From DAOPXV01 sp964551445 (GTDB lineage Bacteria; Muiribacteriota; UBA9980): a stretch of 64,000 bases of DNA. Below the pieces are notes generated by a model. It did no database searches and was not told where the DNA came from. It worked only from the letters and a program-made list of their open reading frames with translations. Below are positions 26,445 to 35,126 of this stretch, piece by piece; position 1 is the first letter of the stretch, and the number at the start of each line of letters is the position of its first letter. The DNA lies in contig CAZKCG010000002.1 in NCBI GenBank assembly GCA_964551445.1, positions 186,001 through 250,000 on the forward strand, given 5' to 3'. The position numbers were made by a program, and so were the translations under genes.

Positions 26445-27152
26445 ATGGTCAAACACATTGGAATTGTAGCTTGCAGTTATGAAGGCGCGGCCCTCTGTTA
26501 TAAAACCATCTGTAATGAGGGCTCTCAATTTCTTGGAAAACACGCTCATCCCGAAGTAAGTCTTCATACGCATCCCTTGAATGAATATATGAAATATATC
26601 GAAGCGGATGATTGGAGCGGCGTTGCGGACCTGATGATATCGTCCGCGGATAAATTGTGCAGGATCGGCGCTGATATTTTGATTTGCCCTGATAATACGA
26701 TCCATCAATCGTTTCCTATGGTGAAAAAACAAATAACTACTCCGTGGCTGCACATCGCGGAAGAAGTGACGATCGAAGCGTGTAAAAATAATTTTAAAAA
26801 GATAGGGATACTCGGCACGAAATTTTTAATGGAAGGGCCTGTGTATCCTGAAATATTCGATAAAAATAATATTTCTTATGAAATACCCGGAGAAGAACAA
26901 AGGAGCCGGATAAATGAAATTATTTTTAACGAATTGACATATGGAATAATTAAAGAAGGATCGAAAAAATATTTTTTATCCGTGATCGATGAATTCAGAT
27001 CGAAAGGATGCGATTCCGTCGTTCTCGGCTGCACCGAAATACCTTTGATAGTATTGCCGGCCGAATCGTCCTTACCCGTGCTGGATTCAACGAGAATATT
27101 GGCGCGGGCCGCGCTGAAAAACGCGATCGAGGCCGGAAATACACAGCTTTAA
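26445..27152 (+). CDS. Aspartate/glutamate racemase family protein
   Basis: ATG 26445 (GGAG at 26431) gives 235 residues. The family uses two catalytic cysteines; here the second is present as C196 in VLGCTEIP, but the first position is Asp, D83 in CPDNTIH. In the YgeA-type broad amino-acid racemases the first is Thr, so one-sided replacement is known; Asp there is less usual and could limit the enzyme to one epimer or another reaction. The gene's last codons run directly into a fragment of pepF sequence (27152-27211), so its original end may have been changed. Confidence 0.82.
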   Translation: MVKHIGIVACSYEGAALCYKTICNEGSQFLGKHAHPEVSLHTHPLNEYMKYIEADDWSGVADLMISSADKLCRIGADILICPDNTIHQSFPMVKKQITTPWLHIAEEVTIEACKNNFKKIGILGTKFLMEGPVYPEIFDKNNISYEIPGEEQRSRINEIIFNELTYGIIKEGSKKYFLSVIDEFRSKGCDSVVLGCTEIPLIVLPAESSLPVLDSTRILARAALKNAIEAGNTQL

Positions 27153-27211
27153 TTCTGGAAGACAGCCTTAAAATAATCGAAGCGCAGGCCGGGCAATATT
27201 TGAATTTGTAA
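27152..27211 (+). pseudogene. Fragment of the pepF 3' end, copy 1
   Basis: Reads ILEDSLKIIEAQAGQYLNL then TAA, against KFWKDSLKIVEAQVEQYLKL and TAA at the end of the M3 peptidase at 30763. Only 20 codons remain, without ribosome site or start. Confidence 0.8.
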
Positions 27212-27286
27212 AGAATATCTTCGATTTTAAAGCGTTTTAATAATATAAAAACAGGGGAATACCGAAATGTGAAAAGGCGGTTACGT

Positions 27287-27832
27287 ATGAAAATTCTTTA
27301 TTTGGTATCGCTTTTACTGGTTTTAGCGTTTGTTTGTGTTTTTATTCCTATGGCAGTGGGCGCGGCTGATAACACCTCTGAGGTGCAGCTCGCCGATGCC
27401 CTTAAAAAGGCTGAAAGCGGAGACTCTGAATCACAGTTCGTTCTGGCCGGCATGTATTTTGAAGGCAAGGGAGCCGCGGCAGACCACAAGAAGGCTTTTG
27501 AATGGTGCGAAAAATCTGCGTTGCAAGGCTATGAGATCGCTCTTTTTCGCCTGGGCGGAATGTATTACCAGGGTAATGGCGCCGCCCGGGATCATAAGAA
27601 GGCTTATGCGTATTTAACGATAGCCGTGGCGGGGCTCGAAGAAATTTTATTGAAGACTTCCGCCGCTGAGAAGGCTACTACCAAGGCTAATTTAGGGACA
27701 TGCCATTTCATGGCTTCGGATCTGATAAAAAAGATTTCTAAATCAATGAGCAGGGAAGAAATTGCCGAAGCCCGGCAACTGAGCGAAAGTATAAGGGAGC
27801 GGATCAAAAAAAACGCTCCGCCGAAAAAATAG
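27287..27832 (+). CDS. Secreted Sel1-repeat protein
   Basis: ATG 27287 stands seven bases after AAGGCGG; a GTG at 27269 is possible. After a signal peptide (about 1-25, ending AVGAAD) the 181-residue protein carries two Sel1-like TPR repeats, SQFVLAGMYFEGKGAAADHK and ALFRLGGMYYQGNGAARDHK, plus a third degenerate one. Sel1 repeats form a helical solenoid for protein contacts. It lies 28 bases upstream of another exported protein and the two probably form a pair. The specific partner is unknown. Confidence 0.82.
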   Translation: MKILYLVSLLLVLAFVCVFIPMAVGAADNTSEVQLADALKKAESGDSESQFVLAGMYFEGKGAAADHKKAFEWCEKSALQGYEIALFRLGGMYYQGNGAARDHKKAYAYLTIAVAGLEEILLKTSAAEKATTKANLGTCHFMASDLIKKISKSMSREEIAEARQLSESIRERIKKNAPPKK

Positions 27833-27860
27833 AGTTCGTTGAATGTTTGAGGTGAAAATC

Positions 27861-28874
27861 ATGAAATTTTTAACGGCTTTTCTAATAATGACATTTATTT
27901 TATTGTTCGCGTTCAAAACTGCGCAGTGCCAGGAAGAGGAAATACTCGGTCCGGACCTCGACCCGGCTTACGTTAATGTCGGCGTTCATGGAGCGGGAAA
28001 ATGCCGTGACGCGATATTGATGATGTATATGCCGGCGTTAGACGAAATACGAAGGCTCCGGGCTTCGGGTAAAAATAAAAAGGAATCTTCGGAAAGCCTG
28101 ATTCCCTGGTTCGCGAAAGAATCTCGTAAATGGCGGTGCGAAGCAGGCGGAACCTATAAAATATCTTTTGACGCTTCCGACAGATTCAGGATCTATTGCA
28201 CCGCGCATGATCTTAAAATACCTCAAACCGTTTACTGTGAAACTCTTCGTTATCCGCAAGGGGACCTCGACGGGACCATGTGGCTTCAGGCGCAAGAAAT
28301 TCCGTGCGCGATGAAATTTGAAACCCAGATTATCGATGTCGGCAATTTAAGCGATCCGAAAGAAAAAACGCCGCCGGACAAATCTGGCAAAACCACGGAT
28401 GAGATCCTTTTAAAAGCCGCCGCCGCGATAACCGATCCGTCTGACGAGGGTTCGAAAGAATTTGAAAACAGGACGATAAAAGAAATTTATCTGCTTTCAC
28501 AGGCGATCAAGGACCATCTGGCGAAACTCGAAAAATTAAGCGAAAATTTCAACGCGCTGGATAAAAGCATTAAGGCGTGGGAAAATAAAAATTTTGACTC
28601 GACGGCGGAAAACAAAATATTTTTAAAAACCGCGGTCGAAAAATTGAAGACCCTTGAATTGACTTATTCCTACGTTAAAGATATCAGAATTAAGTCTGAT
28701 ATTCTGGCCATTTCGTGTAAAAGCGCGGCTCTTTTAAAAATTTTCGAGGAAGAAGTAAAGGACCGTCTGGAGGAACTTGAAAAATTTCACCGGTCGATCG
28801 AATTGCCGCGGGATAGAACTGAAAAATATGAGCGGCTGCTTTTAAAAATCGTGGAAAAAAATGAAAAACAATAG
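27861..28874 (+). CDS. Exported protein with pseudopilin-like and coiled-coil parts
   Basis: ATG 27861 is seven bases after GAGGTG. The 337-residue product has a signal peptide (1-23, FKTAQCQ). Residues 45-130 contain a Cys-framed unit (GKCRDAILMMYMPALDEIRR, then WRCEAGGTYKIS and FRIYCTAHD) similar to the C-terminal domain of pseudopilin-like proteins and to three other genes here (37847, 53555, 60138). The C-terminal 150 residues are Lys/Glu-rich helix, likely a coiled coil. It follows the Sel1 gene. Function unknown. Confidence 0.6.
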   Translation: MKFLTAFLIMTFILLFAFKTAQCQEEEILGPDLDPAYVNVGVHGAGKCRDAILMMYMPALDEIRRLRASGKNKKESSESLIPWFAKESRKWRCEAGGTYKISFDASDRFRIYCTAHDLKIPQTVYCETLRYPQGDLDGTMWLQAQEIPCAMKFETQIIDVGNLSDPKEKTPPDKSGKTTDEILLKAAAAITDPSDEGSKEFENRTIKEIYLLSQAIKDHLAKLEKLSENFNALDKSIKAWENKNFDSTAENKIFLKTAVEKLKTLELTYSYVKDIRIKSDILAISCKSAALLKIFEEEVKDRLEELEKFHRSIELPRDRTEKYERLLLKIVEKNEKQ

Positions 28875-28948
28875 AAGAACCATCCGTTCTGATCTGAACG
28901 TTCGGCGGTATCGAGGAAAATAGAGCGCTTCGAAATTATGGAGGAATC

Positions 28949-30763
28949 ATGAAAAAAACCGGACAATCAACCAGTGACGTTCGCTGGGATCTTTCCAATG
29001 TCTATAAAAGTATGGAATCGGAAGATTTTTCAAAGGACTGGAAGAAACTTGAAACCCTGCTTCTGAGCGCGGAAAAATTTTTCGCGGAAAACGGAATAAA
29101 GAAAACTGAAAAACCTATAAAAGCCGGCCCGAAACTGGCCGGGACCGTAAGTCATGCGTTAGAGATCCTGAATATGGCGCATATGCTTTTCGGCACGCTT
29201 CACGCATTCATCAATTCCTATTATTCGACCGATTCATACGATAAATTCGCCGCCCAAAAGATGTCCGAAGTTGAAAAGATCTCGGTTAAATTAAGCGATC
29301 TCGGCACCGCGTTCTGCGGGTTCATCGGTTCCATCGGAAAAGATCTTCAAAAGATCATCAAACTTGACGAAATGCTTCTGGAACACGAGTTCGTTCTTAA
29401 CGAAACTTACGATGAAAGCAAATACTTAATGAGCGAAGCCGAGGAACGCCTGGCGTCCGAACTTTCGTTAAGCGGCGGGAGGGCGTTCTCAAAACTGCAG
29501 GGCGTTGTTTCCTCGCAGCTAAAAGCGCCCGTTACGATCAAAGGGGAGACCCGGATCATGCCGATCGCGAAAGTTCAAAATCTTGCGTATGAAGCCGACG
29601 AGGCTGTTAGAAAAAGCGGCTACGAGGCCGAGCTTGCGGCCTGGGAAAGCGTTCGGGAGATCATGGCCGCTGCGTTGAACGGCGTGAAAGGTCACGCTAT
29701 AACGCTTAACGTCAAAAGGAACCGGGAAGACGCTCTGCATTCCGCCATTGATAAGAACAGGCTCGACAGAAAAACGCTCGAAACGATGCTGAGCGTCATA
29801 AAAGGGTCGTTTCCGGTCTTCAGAAAGTATTTCCAAAAAAAGGCGTCGCGTTTCGGGCAAAGACCGCTTGCGTGGTGGAACCTTTTCGCGCCGTCCGGAA
29901 AAATGGAAAAGCGTTATTCATACGATGAGGCGCGCGGTCTGATCGTTGAAAATTTCAGGACTTTTTCGAAGGAACTCGGCGATTTCGCCGATAACGCATT
30001 CCAAAAAAAATGGATAGACGCATATCCGCGTGACGGCAAGCGCGGCGGGGCGTTCTGCATGAAGGTGCCGAAGGTCGAAGAGTCCCGGATCCTCTGCAAT
30101 TTTGACGGCTCGTTCGATCAGGTCGTGACCATCGCGCACGAACTCGGACACGCCTACCACAACGAATGCCTTAAAGGTCTTTCCGCCATGCAAAAAAGCA
30201 CGCCCATGGCGCTTGCCGAAACCGCATCCATATTTTGCGAAACGATAATAATCAATGCAGCGCTGGAAAGAGCGTCGAAAACTGAAAAACTAGCCATACT
30301 TGAAACGCAGCTGATCAATGAGAGCCGCGTGATCGTCGACATTTATTCGCGTTTTCTCTTTGAGAAGGAAGTATTCGAAAGACGCGAAAAGTCGGAACTT
30401 TCAGCCGACGAATTCTGCGAAATAATGTTGAAGGCGCAAAAAGAAACATACGGGGACGGTCTGGATGAAAAATACCTTCACAAATATATGTGGGCGCTCA
30501 AGTCCCATTATTACAGCCCGGGCAGGGCTTTCTACAATTTTCCTTACGCTTTCGGACAGTTATTCGCCATCGGCCTTTATAAAATTTTTGAGACCGAAGG
30601 CGCGAAGTTCGTCCCGAAATATAAAGAACTGCTCCGTTCAACAGGGCTTAACCGGGCGGCTGAATTGACGGCTAAATTCGGTATCGATATCCAGAAACCG
30701 AAGTTCTGGAAAGACAGCCTCAAAATAGTTGAAGCGCAGGTCGAGCAATATTTGAAATTGTAA
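28949..30763 (+). CDS. pepF: M3-family oligoendopeptidase F
   Basis: The 604-residue zinc peptidase starts at ATG 28949 behind GGAGG and has the usual length. The M3 metal site is H397-E398-L-G-H401 in IAHELGHAYHNE, with E424 (ALAETASIF) as third ligand. The C-terminal YAFGQLFAIGLY segment and a preceding HYYSPGRAFYNFPY are the PepF signature. It cleaves short peptides inside the cell. Its last 24 codons and following 70 bases are repeated at 40142-40299, its last 20 codons at 27152, and a small internal piece at 42437, which points to repeated partial duplication. Confidence 0.93.
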   Translation: MKKTGQSTSDVRWDLSNVYKSMESEDFSKDWKKLETLLLSAEKFFAENGIKKTEKPIKAGPKLAGTVSHALEILNMAHMLFGTLHAFINSYYSTDSYDKFAAQKMSEVEKISVKLSDLGTAFCGFIGSIGKDLQKIIKLDEMLLEHEFVLNETYDESKYLMSEAEERLASELSLSGGRAFSKLQGVVSSQLKAPVTIKGETRIMPIAKVQNLAYEADEAVRKSGYEAELAAWESVREIMAAALNGVKGHAITLNVKRNREDALHSAIDKNRLDRKTLETMLSVIKGSFPVFRKYFQKKASRFGQRPLAWWNLFAPSGKMEKRYSYDEARGLIVENFRTFSKELGDFADNAFQKKWIDAYPRDGKRGGAFCMKVPKVEESRILCNFDGSFDQVVTIAHELGHAYHNECLKGLSAMQKSTPMALAETASIFCETIIINAALERASKTEKLAILETQLINESRVIVDIYSRFLFEKEVFERREKSELSADEFCEIMLKAQKETYGDGLDEKYLHKYMWALKSHYYSPGRAFYNFPYAFGQLFAIGLYKIFETEGAKFVPKYKELLRSTGLNRAAELTAKFGIDIQKPKFWKDSLKIVEAQVEQYLKL

Positions 30764-30868
30764 AAATCATTGTCGCGGCGGCATTAAACTTTGGACGAGC
30801 GAAGAGTTGATGGAAAATCGTTAACGTCAAAGTAAATTTGATGTTAAGCGCTATATTGGGAGTAACAT

Positions 30869-31594
30869 ATGACGGAAAAAAATAGTGAAATGACTGAAAA
30901 TACAAAAGAAACATTTATGGCTGAAATAAATGAACCGGATATCTCCGCCGGTTCATTCGACGCATTATATGATATGATGATCGGGTATGTAATAATTGTC
31001 CTGTCGAGCCTTACTTTAATTTCGGATCTTTCCAGAATAATACAGCCTTATCTTTTCATCAGATCGGGCGCGCAGTTAATGTGTTGGGAAAATCTATTTC
31101 ATAATTTTATAGTTGAACCATACCTGATCGTGGAATTTTTTCTTTCCGCCGGTTTCCTGGTTGGCGGCATTGCTATTCACTTTTCGAAAAAATGGGGTTA
31201 TGTATTAACGAAATCCCTTTTCGCCCTTTTCGCCGTTATTATCGCCGTCACAATACTGCCTCAATATTTTGTTATTGAATTATTTAATTTCATTTCCAAA
31301 GGCAACAAAGGATCGCTTGTCCTGGTCTATTTACTTTCCGCGGCGGCGTTAGTTATCATCTCCGTTTATCTTGCCGTGAGGGGAACGAAAGAGGACATTT
31401 TCAAAGCAGCACGTATTTCAGCGTTATTCGTAACTTACCTGTGGGCGCTGCTGTTCAAATATTTTATATCTGAAGAATTACCTGGCTCCGGCATGGATAT
31501 CATTGAATATACTCCATTTATTTTTCACATTCTGATCTTCATTTTGGGCTTTAGAACGATCAAAAAATATTATAAATATCATAATAGTAAATAG
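30869..31594 (+). CDS. Six-helix membrane protein of unknown function
   Basis: ATG 30869 follows GGGAG. After about 40 polar residues the 241-residue protein has six predicted membrane helices, for example MIGYVIIVLSSLTLI, FFLSAGFLVGGIAIHF, and VLVYLLSAAALVIISVYLAV, the last near FHILIFILGF. No transporter or enzyme motif is visible. It ends 74 bases before the oppositely oriented FG-GAP gene. No recognised family. Confidence 0.6.
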   Translation: MTEKNSEMTENTKETFMAEINEPDISAGSFDALYDMMIGYVIIVLSSLTLISDLSRIIQPYLFIRSGAQLMCWENLFHNFIVEPYLIVEFFLSAGFLVGGIAIHFSKKWGYVLTKSLFALFAVIIAVTILPQYFVIELFNFISKGNKGSLVLVYLLSAAALVIISVYLAVRGTKEDIFKAARISALFVTYLWALLFKYFISEELPGSGMDIIEYTPFIFHILIFILGFRTIKKYYKYHNSK

Positions 31595-31668
31595 AAATAA
31601 TGATGCTCAAATTGATCATTTGCCTTCTGATAATTAATAGCTCGATTATGACGGGCTAACCGCTAAAC

Positions 31669-33018
31669 TTAATTTTTTATGAGAGTGATCGTCGGCTTGA
31701 ATGAAATATTTACTTTTCCAATTTTTTCTATCTTATCAACCTGCGCGCAGTAAATTTTAATTATTAAATCGCTAATTCCATAGTGATCATGCCCCATTTT
31801 TATCAAAACGAAGTAATTTTTTCCGTCGATATTTTCAAAATAGCAGTCTTCGTTTCCGAAAAGATTATAACTTGCCGCCATTGGCTTACTTTCACAAAAC
31901 CAATCGACCTTATATTTTTTGTTGATGCTCACTTCTATGGAGTCTTTCATGACCAGATACGAAGTGACGGCTGGAGAACCGCCATTATACCCGATTCGGA
32001 AAAAGATCTCATCCGTTCCGTCGTTATCGAAATCGATCCACGAACTTTTTATATCTCTGTAAAACACCTTAGCGGCTCGACCGCCTAAATCCGGAAACAT
32101 GGCCGTCGGATCGAAGGCTTTTCCCGTGTTCCAATCGATCAGCTCCGGTTTTCCAAGCTTTTTAACCATTCCGACCACTCTTTGCCCGAGCACTCGGCAA
32201 ATTTTATTGTCATCGGCGGAAATTCCGATTCGGTCATAATTGACGAAAAATGAAAATGCTTTTTTAAAGTAGCCATTTTCAAATTTATATACTTTGAATA
32301 TTATCGGGTCGTGGAATGATTCCATAATCATATAGACGCGGCCCAGGTATTTCACGAAATATATCATAGAAAGATATTTTTCGCTGTCTTCGAAAGCGCT
32401 TTCGATAAGTTTGTAAGCGCCGCCCGGAGTTTTTTTGAAAAAATAGTTGTGTTCGCCCGAACCGTAGAATGGATAAGAACTATAGATGAATCTGACCTCG
32501 TCCGTTCCATCGCCGTCGATGTCCACGAATGTCGTTGAAAATCGCCTGCACTCTATTAATTTATTAAAAGTATGCTTGTGAAGAACCTTTTCGGCGTCAA
32601 TTCCAAGTCTTCTTAATTCAGCGGTACTGCTTTTACAGGTTTGAGGGCCCGGAATGTATTTTTCAAATGTTTTTTCCGCGTTGAAAGGCGAAGTTCGCAG
32701 ACGGCCAGTTTTTTCGCTTGCGATGTGTTCGGCCAGAAACCGCGCGAAAGGATCGCCGGTTAGTTTGTTGAAATCTGATATCCTGGAGATTTTTCTGGAT
32801 GAATTAAATTCTTTTGTCGCCGGATCGCTCGATAAAGTCTCAGTTGATGAAGCCGGCGGAGCGCTCGAAAATGCGCCGATTTTATCTAAATGTTCGATAT
32901 ACGAATCAAGGTCGAACTTTTCACAAAAATATGCATCGTCTGTTCCTGCCAGGGAAGCGCTGCGGCCTGCCAATAAAAATATAAAAATAAATATTTTTAA
33001 AAATAAAACTTTTTTCAT
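31669..33018 (-). CDS. Secreted FG-GAP/VCBS-type protein
   Basis: I use ATG 33018, seven bases after AAGGA, rather than the GTG two codons earlier. The 449-residue product has a signal peptide ending RSASLAG. Two calcium-loop motifs of the FG-GAP type are seen: D166-I-D-G-D-G-T-D-E and D329-F-D-N-D-G-T-D-E, each followed by a beta-strand (VRFIYS, IFFRIGY). Such motifs are found in beta-propeller surface proteins and in hydrolase inhibitors. It is the last gene of the minus-strand run that begins at the MarR gene. Confidence 0.75.
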   Translation of the reverse strand: MKKVLFLKIFIFIFLLAGRSASLAGTDDAYFCEKFDLDSYIEHLDKIGAFSSAPPASSTETLSSDPATKEFNSSRKISRISDFNKLTGDPFARFLAEHIASEKTGRLRTSPFNAEKTFEKYIPGPQTCKSSTAELRRLGIDAEKVLHKHTFNKLIECRRFSTTFVDIDGDGTDEVRFIYSSYPFYGSGEHNYFFKKTPGGAYKLIESAFEDSEKYLSMIYFVKYLGRVYMIMESFHDPIIFKVYKFENGYFKKAFSFFVNYDRIGISADDNKICRVLGQRVVGMVKKLGKPELIDWNTGKAFDPTAMFPDLGGRAAKVFYRDIKSSWIDFDNDGTDEIFFRIGYNGGSPAVTSYLVMKDSIEVSINKKYKVDWFCESKPMAASYNLFGNEDCYFENIDGKNYFVLIKMGHDHYGISDLIIKIYCAQVDKIEKIGKVNISFKPTITLIKN

Positions 33019-33050
33019 ATGCACATCCTTTTTGGAAATGATTTTATATA

Positions 33051-33617
33051 TTATATTTTAGTCAGTTCGAACGAATTGAAAAAATCGCGTATCTTTTTAT
33101 GATCGCGGTCTTCGGAAAAACAATTGACTATCATCTGGTAAACTGTATTCTTCACGATGAACATCTTGATTTTTATAATTTTATCGTCTGAAACTTTAAT
33201 CTCGCATTCTTTGCCTGGATAACTCATAAATTGTATGCTTTGCTTGTTGAGGATTTTTCCTCCGCTATCTTGCTGCATACCGTTTATCATGTTCTCGAAA
33301 AAATCGTTTGTTCCTTCGGTTTGAAGGCGGCTTTTCATGGCGTCAGGGAGCTTGAAATACGAAGCGCCGAATTCGATGCCGAGATTTTTGTCGCGGGCCA
33401 TCTGTATGTATATGTTGACTGTTCCGGCAGGCGTGTTAAGAGTCTTTACATCTGATTGGGTTTGCGTCGGAATCGTGACGCGGTATCCGCCGTCTTCCGA
33501 TTTGAAAGTTTTGTAATGCGTCGCCGTAATAAAATATTGCGAAAAAAGTTTTCCGGCTATCATCGCGATTATTATTAAAATGATCTTCAAAAATTTTTGT
33601 CCGTCCATTATCATCAT
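33051..33617 (-). CDS. Membrane-anchored PsbP/DUF1795-like protein
   Basis: The start cluster has three ATG codons (33617, 33614, 33608); AAAGG fits the first two best. The 188-residue product has one N-terminal helix (LKIILIIIAMIAGKLF) and an exported domain with YPGKECEIKV, then IKMFIVKNTVYQMIV and FFNSFEL at the end, like small PsbP-fold or DUF1795 proteins that end in (F)FxSFxL. No catalytic residue is expected. It lies 33 bases upstream of the FG-GAP gene on the same strand. Role unknown. Confidence 0.6.
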   Translation of the reverse strand: MMIMDGQKFLKIILIIIAMIAGKLFSQYFITATHYKTFKSEDGGYRVTIPTQTQSDVKTLNTPAGTVNIYIQMARDKNLGIEFGASYFKLPDAMKSRLQTEGTNDFFENMINGMQQDSGGKILNKQSIQFMSYPGKECEIKVSDDKIIKIKMFIVKNTVYQMIVNCFSEDRDHKKIRDFFNSFELTKI

Positions 33618-33654
33618 CAGCCTTTCGTAATTTATTTTTAACTTTTAAGTTCTT

Positions 33655-34557
33655 TTATTTTATCCGGGAATCGCCGTGAATATCTATTACGAGACCATCG
33701 CCGTCTTCGGCGTCGCTAAAATTCAGTTTTAACAGCCGGTTTTTGTTTTGATATTTAATGACGGCTCCGGTTTCCTGCGGGAGGAGATCGGCGTTGAAAT
33801 GCGGATTGGAAATGCTTTTGAATTTTGAAACGAAATGATGGGCGAGCTCGCGCATATCCGGAGAATCCACTTTTAATGGCCCGTGCCCGGGAGCCATTCG
33901 CGAAGAAACGCCGTCTTTGATTTCAATTATATCCAACTCGCGTTCTTTGGATTCTATGTGAATACGATCCGCTTCGTTAGACGCCAGGCGTTGAATGACT
34001 GCATTGAAAAGGCGCGAAGCGAGCGAATCGGCTGTCGGTTCCGGCCCGAATTCGTCTTCGTCGCTATCATACCAGCTGTCGTTGTTGGCGTTTTCGTCTA
34101 TTATATAGTCTTTAAAAACCTCTTCGCTCAATTTTACGATATCGCGTGAACGGGCCAAAACCGGCCGAACCTTTAACCCGAGCATGAATTCGATGTCTTC
34201 GATCGCCTGAGTATTGGTAGGATCGGCCATGGCGAGCGTCAGAAAGTCTTTCCCGCGGTGAAGCGGTAAAATTGTATGCGAAAAAGCGATCGCGGCCGGA
34301 ATTATTCTGCATAAAACAGGGTCGACTATGTAATAAGCGAGTTCTATGAACGGCACCTTTAACTCTTTCGCGAGCATGTCCAGAAGCTCTATTTCGGTCC
34401 CGGCGCCTTCGGCCGAAAGAGAGTCCAGCAAAGCCTCATCCGAATCCCGCGCACCCGAAAGCATTTTTTCCCAGCGCCCGGCGCTGATGATGCCGCGCTC
34501 CATTAAAATATTCCCCAGGCAAATCAGTGAATTTGAAAGTTTGTTTTTTGTGCTCAT
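33655..34557 (-). CDS. MshEN-domain protein with degenerate GspE remainder
   Basis: Residues 1-155 of 300 are a type II secretion/pilus ATPase N-terminal (MshEN) domain: LGNILMERGII, VPFIELAYYIVDPVLCRIIP, LTLAMADPTNTQAIEDIEFM and a V/L-R-P end. MshEN can bind cyclic-di-GMP through an RLGxx motif; here Arg is replaced by Cys (CLGNI), so binding is doubtful. Residues 195-300 resemble the start of the GspE ATPase (ASNEADRIHIES against ASDIHIEP), but no Walker A or later part follows. It may be an adaptor left from a pilus ATPase. Ends 37 bases before the PsbP-like gene. Confidence 0.8.
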   Translation of the reverse strand: MSTKNKLSNSLICLGNILMERGIISAGRWEKMLSGARDSDEALLDSLSAEGAGTEIELLDMLAKELKVPFIELAYYIVDPVLCRIIPAAIAFSHTILPLHRGKDFLTLAMADPTNTQAIEDIEFMLGLKVRPVLARSRDIVKLSEEVFKDYIIDENANNDSWYDSDEDEFGPEPTADSLASRLFNAVIQRLASNEADRIHIESKERELDIIEIKDGVSSRMAPGHGPLKVDSPDMRELAHHFVSKFKSISNPHFNADLLPQETGAVIKYQNKNRLLKLNFSDAEDGDGLVIDIHGDSRIK

Positions 34558-34622
34558 AGCGGTTTTCCTCTTTTCACGTCCTTTTTAGTTTCGGTCGAAA
34601 GTCCCTGTGACCTTCATTGTTT

Positions 34623-35117
34623 TTAAAAAGTTTTTATTATCGAATGAAGGGCGGCGGCCTGGATGCCGAGTATGGCGATAACCAGCAGAAGATTGATGAG
34701 GCCAAACGCTCTTAAATGCTCGATGACTATCCTCTGGGCGATCAAACCTAATATTATGGCAAGTATCGATCCCGCCGGAGCGTGGTTTATATCGAGCGCG
34801 AATAAGATTGGCAGAATGACGAAGTACGCGTATGGGTATGCCAGGACAAGCCGGGCTGGCATGAACGCCAGCGCCCGGTTCCAGAGACACGCCGGGCGGA
34901 TATCTTCTATATCGTTCGGTGAAAAACCAGGCGGAACCTCGACGGTTTTACGATCGCAGCGTATGCCGACGCAGAGGCGCCGCTCGTCGAATACGAGTAT
35001 GCCTTCCCAAGTGCCGTTGACTTTAACGTCGATATAAGTCAAACCGTCGCGCGACGGTCTTGGAAGCTTTGTCGAAAGCTTTGGAGAAAGGCTGAAAGGG
35101 TATAATTTTTCATCCAT
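34623..35117 (-). CDS. Small membrane protein with N-terminal soluble domain
   Basis: The 164-residue product has about 80 soluble residues (ILVFDERRLCVGIRCDRKTV reads like a PilZ-like or stress-response beta fold, uncertain) followed by two or three membrane helices (LVLAYPYAYFVILPILFAL, LAIILGLIAQRIVI, LINLLLVIAILGIQ). It begins 9 bases after the end of the FGE-membrane gene, so it is co-transcribed with it. No recognised family. Confidence 0.55.
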   Translation of the reverse strand: MDEKLYPFSLSPKLSTKLPRPSRDGLTYIDVKVNGTWEGILVFDERRLCVGIRCDRKTVEVPPGFSPNDIEDIRPACLWNRALAFMPARLVLAYPYAYFVILPILFALDINHAPAGSILAIILGLIAQRIVIEHLRAFGLINLLLVIAILGIQAAALHSIIKTF

Positions 35118-35126
35118 ATAAATGCC

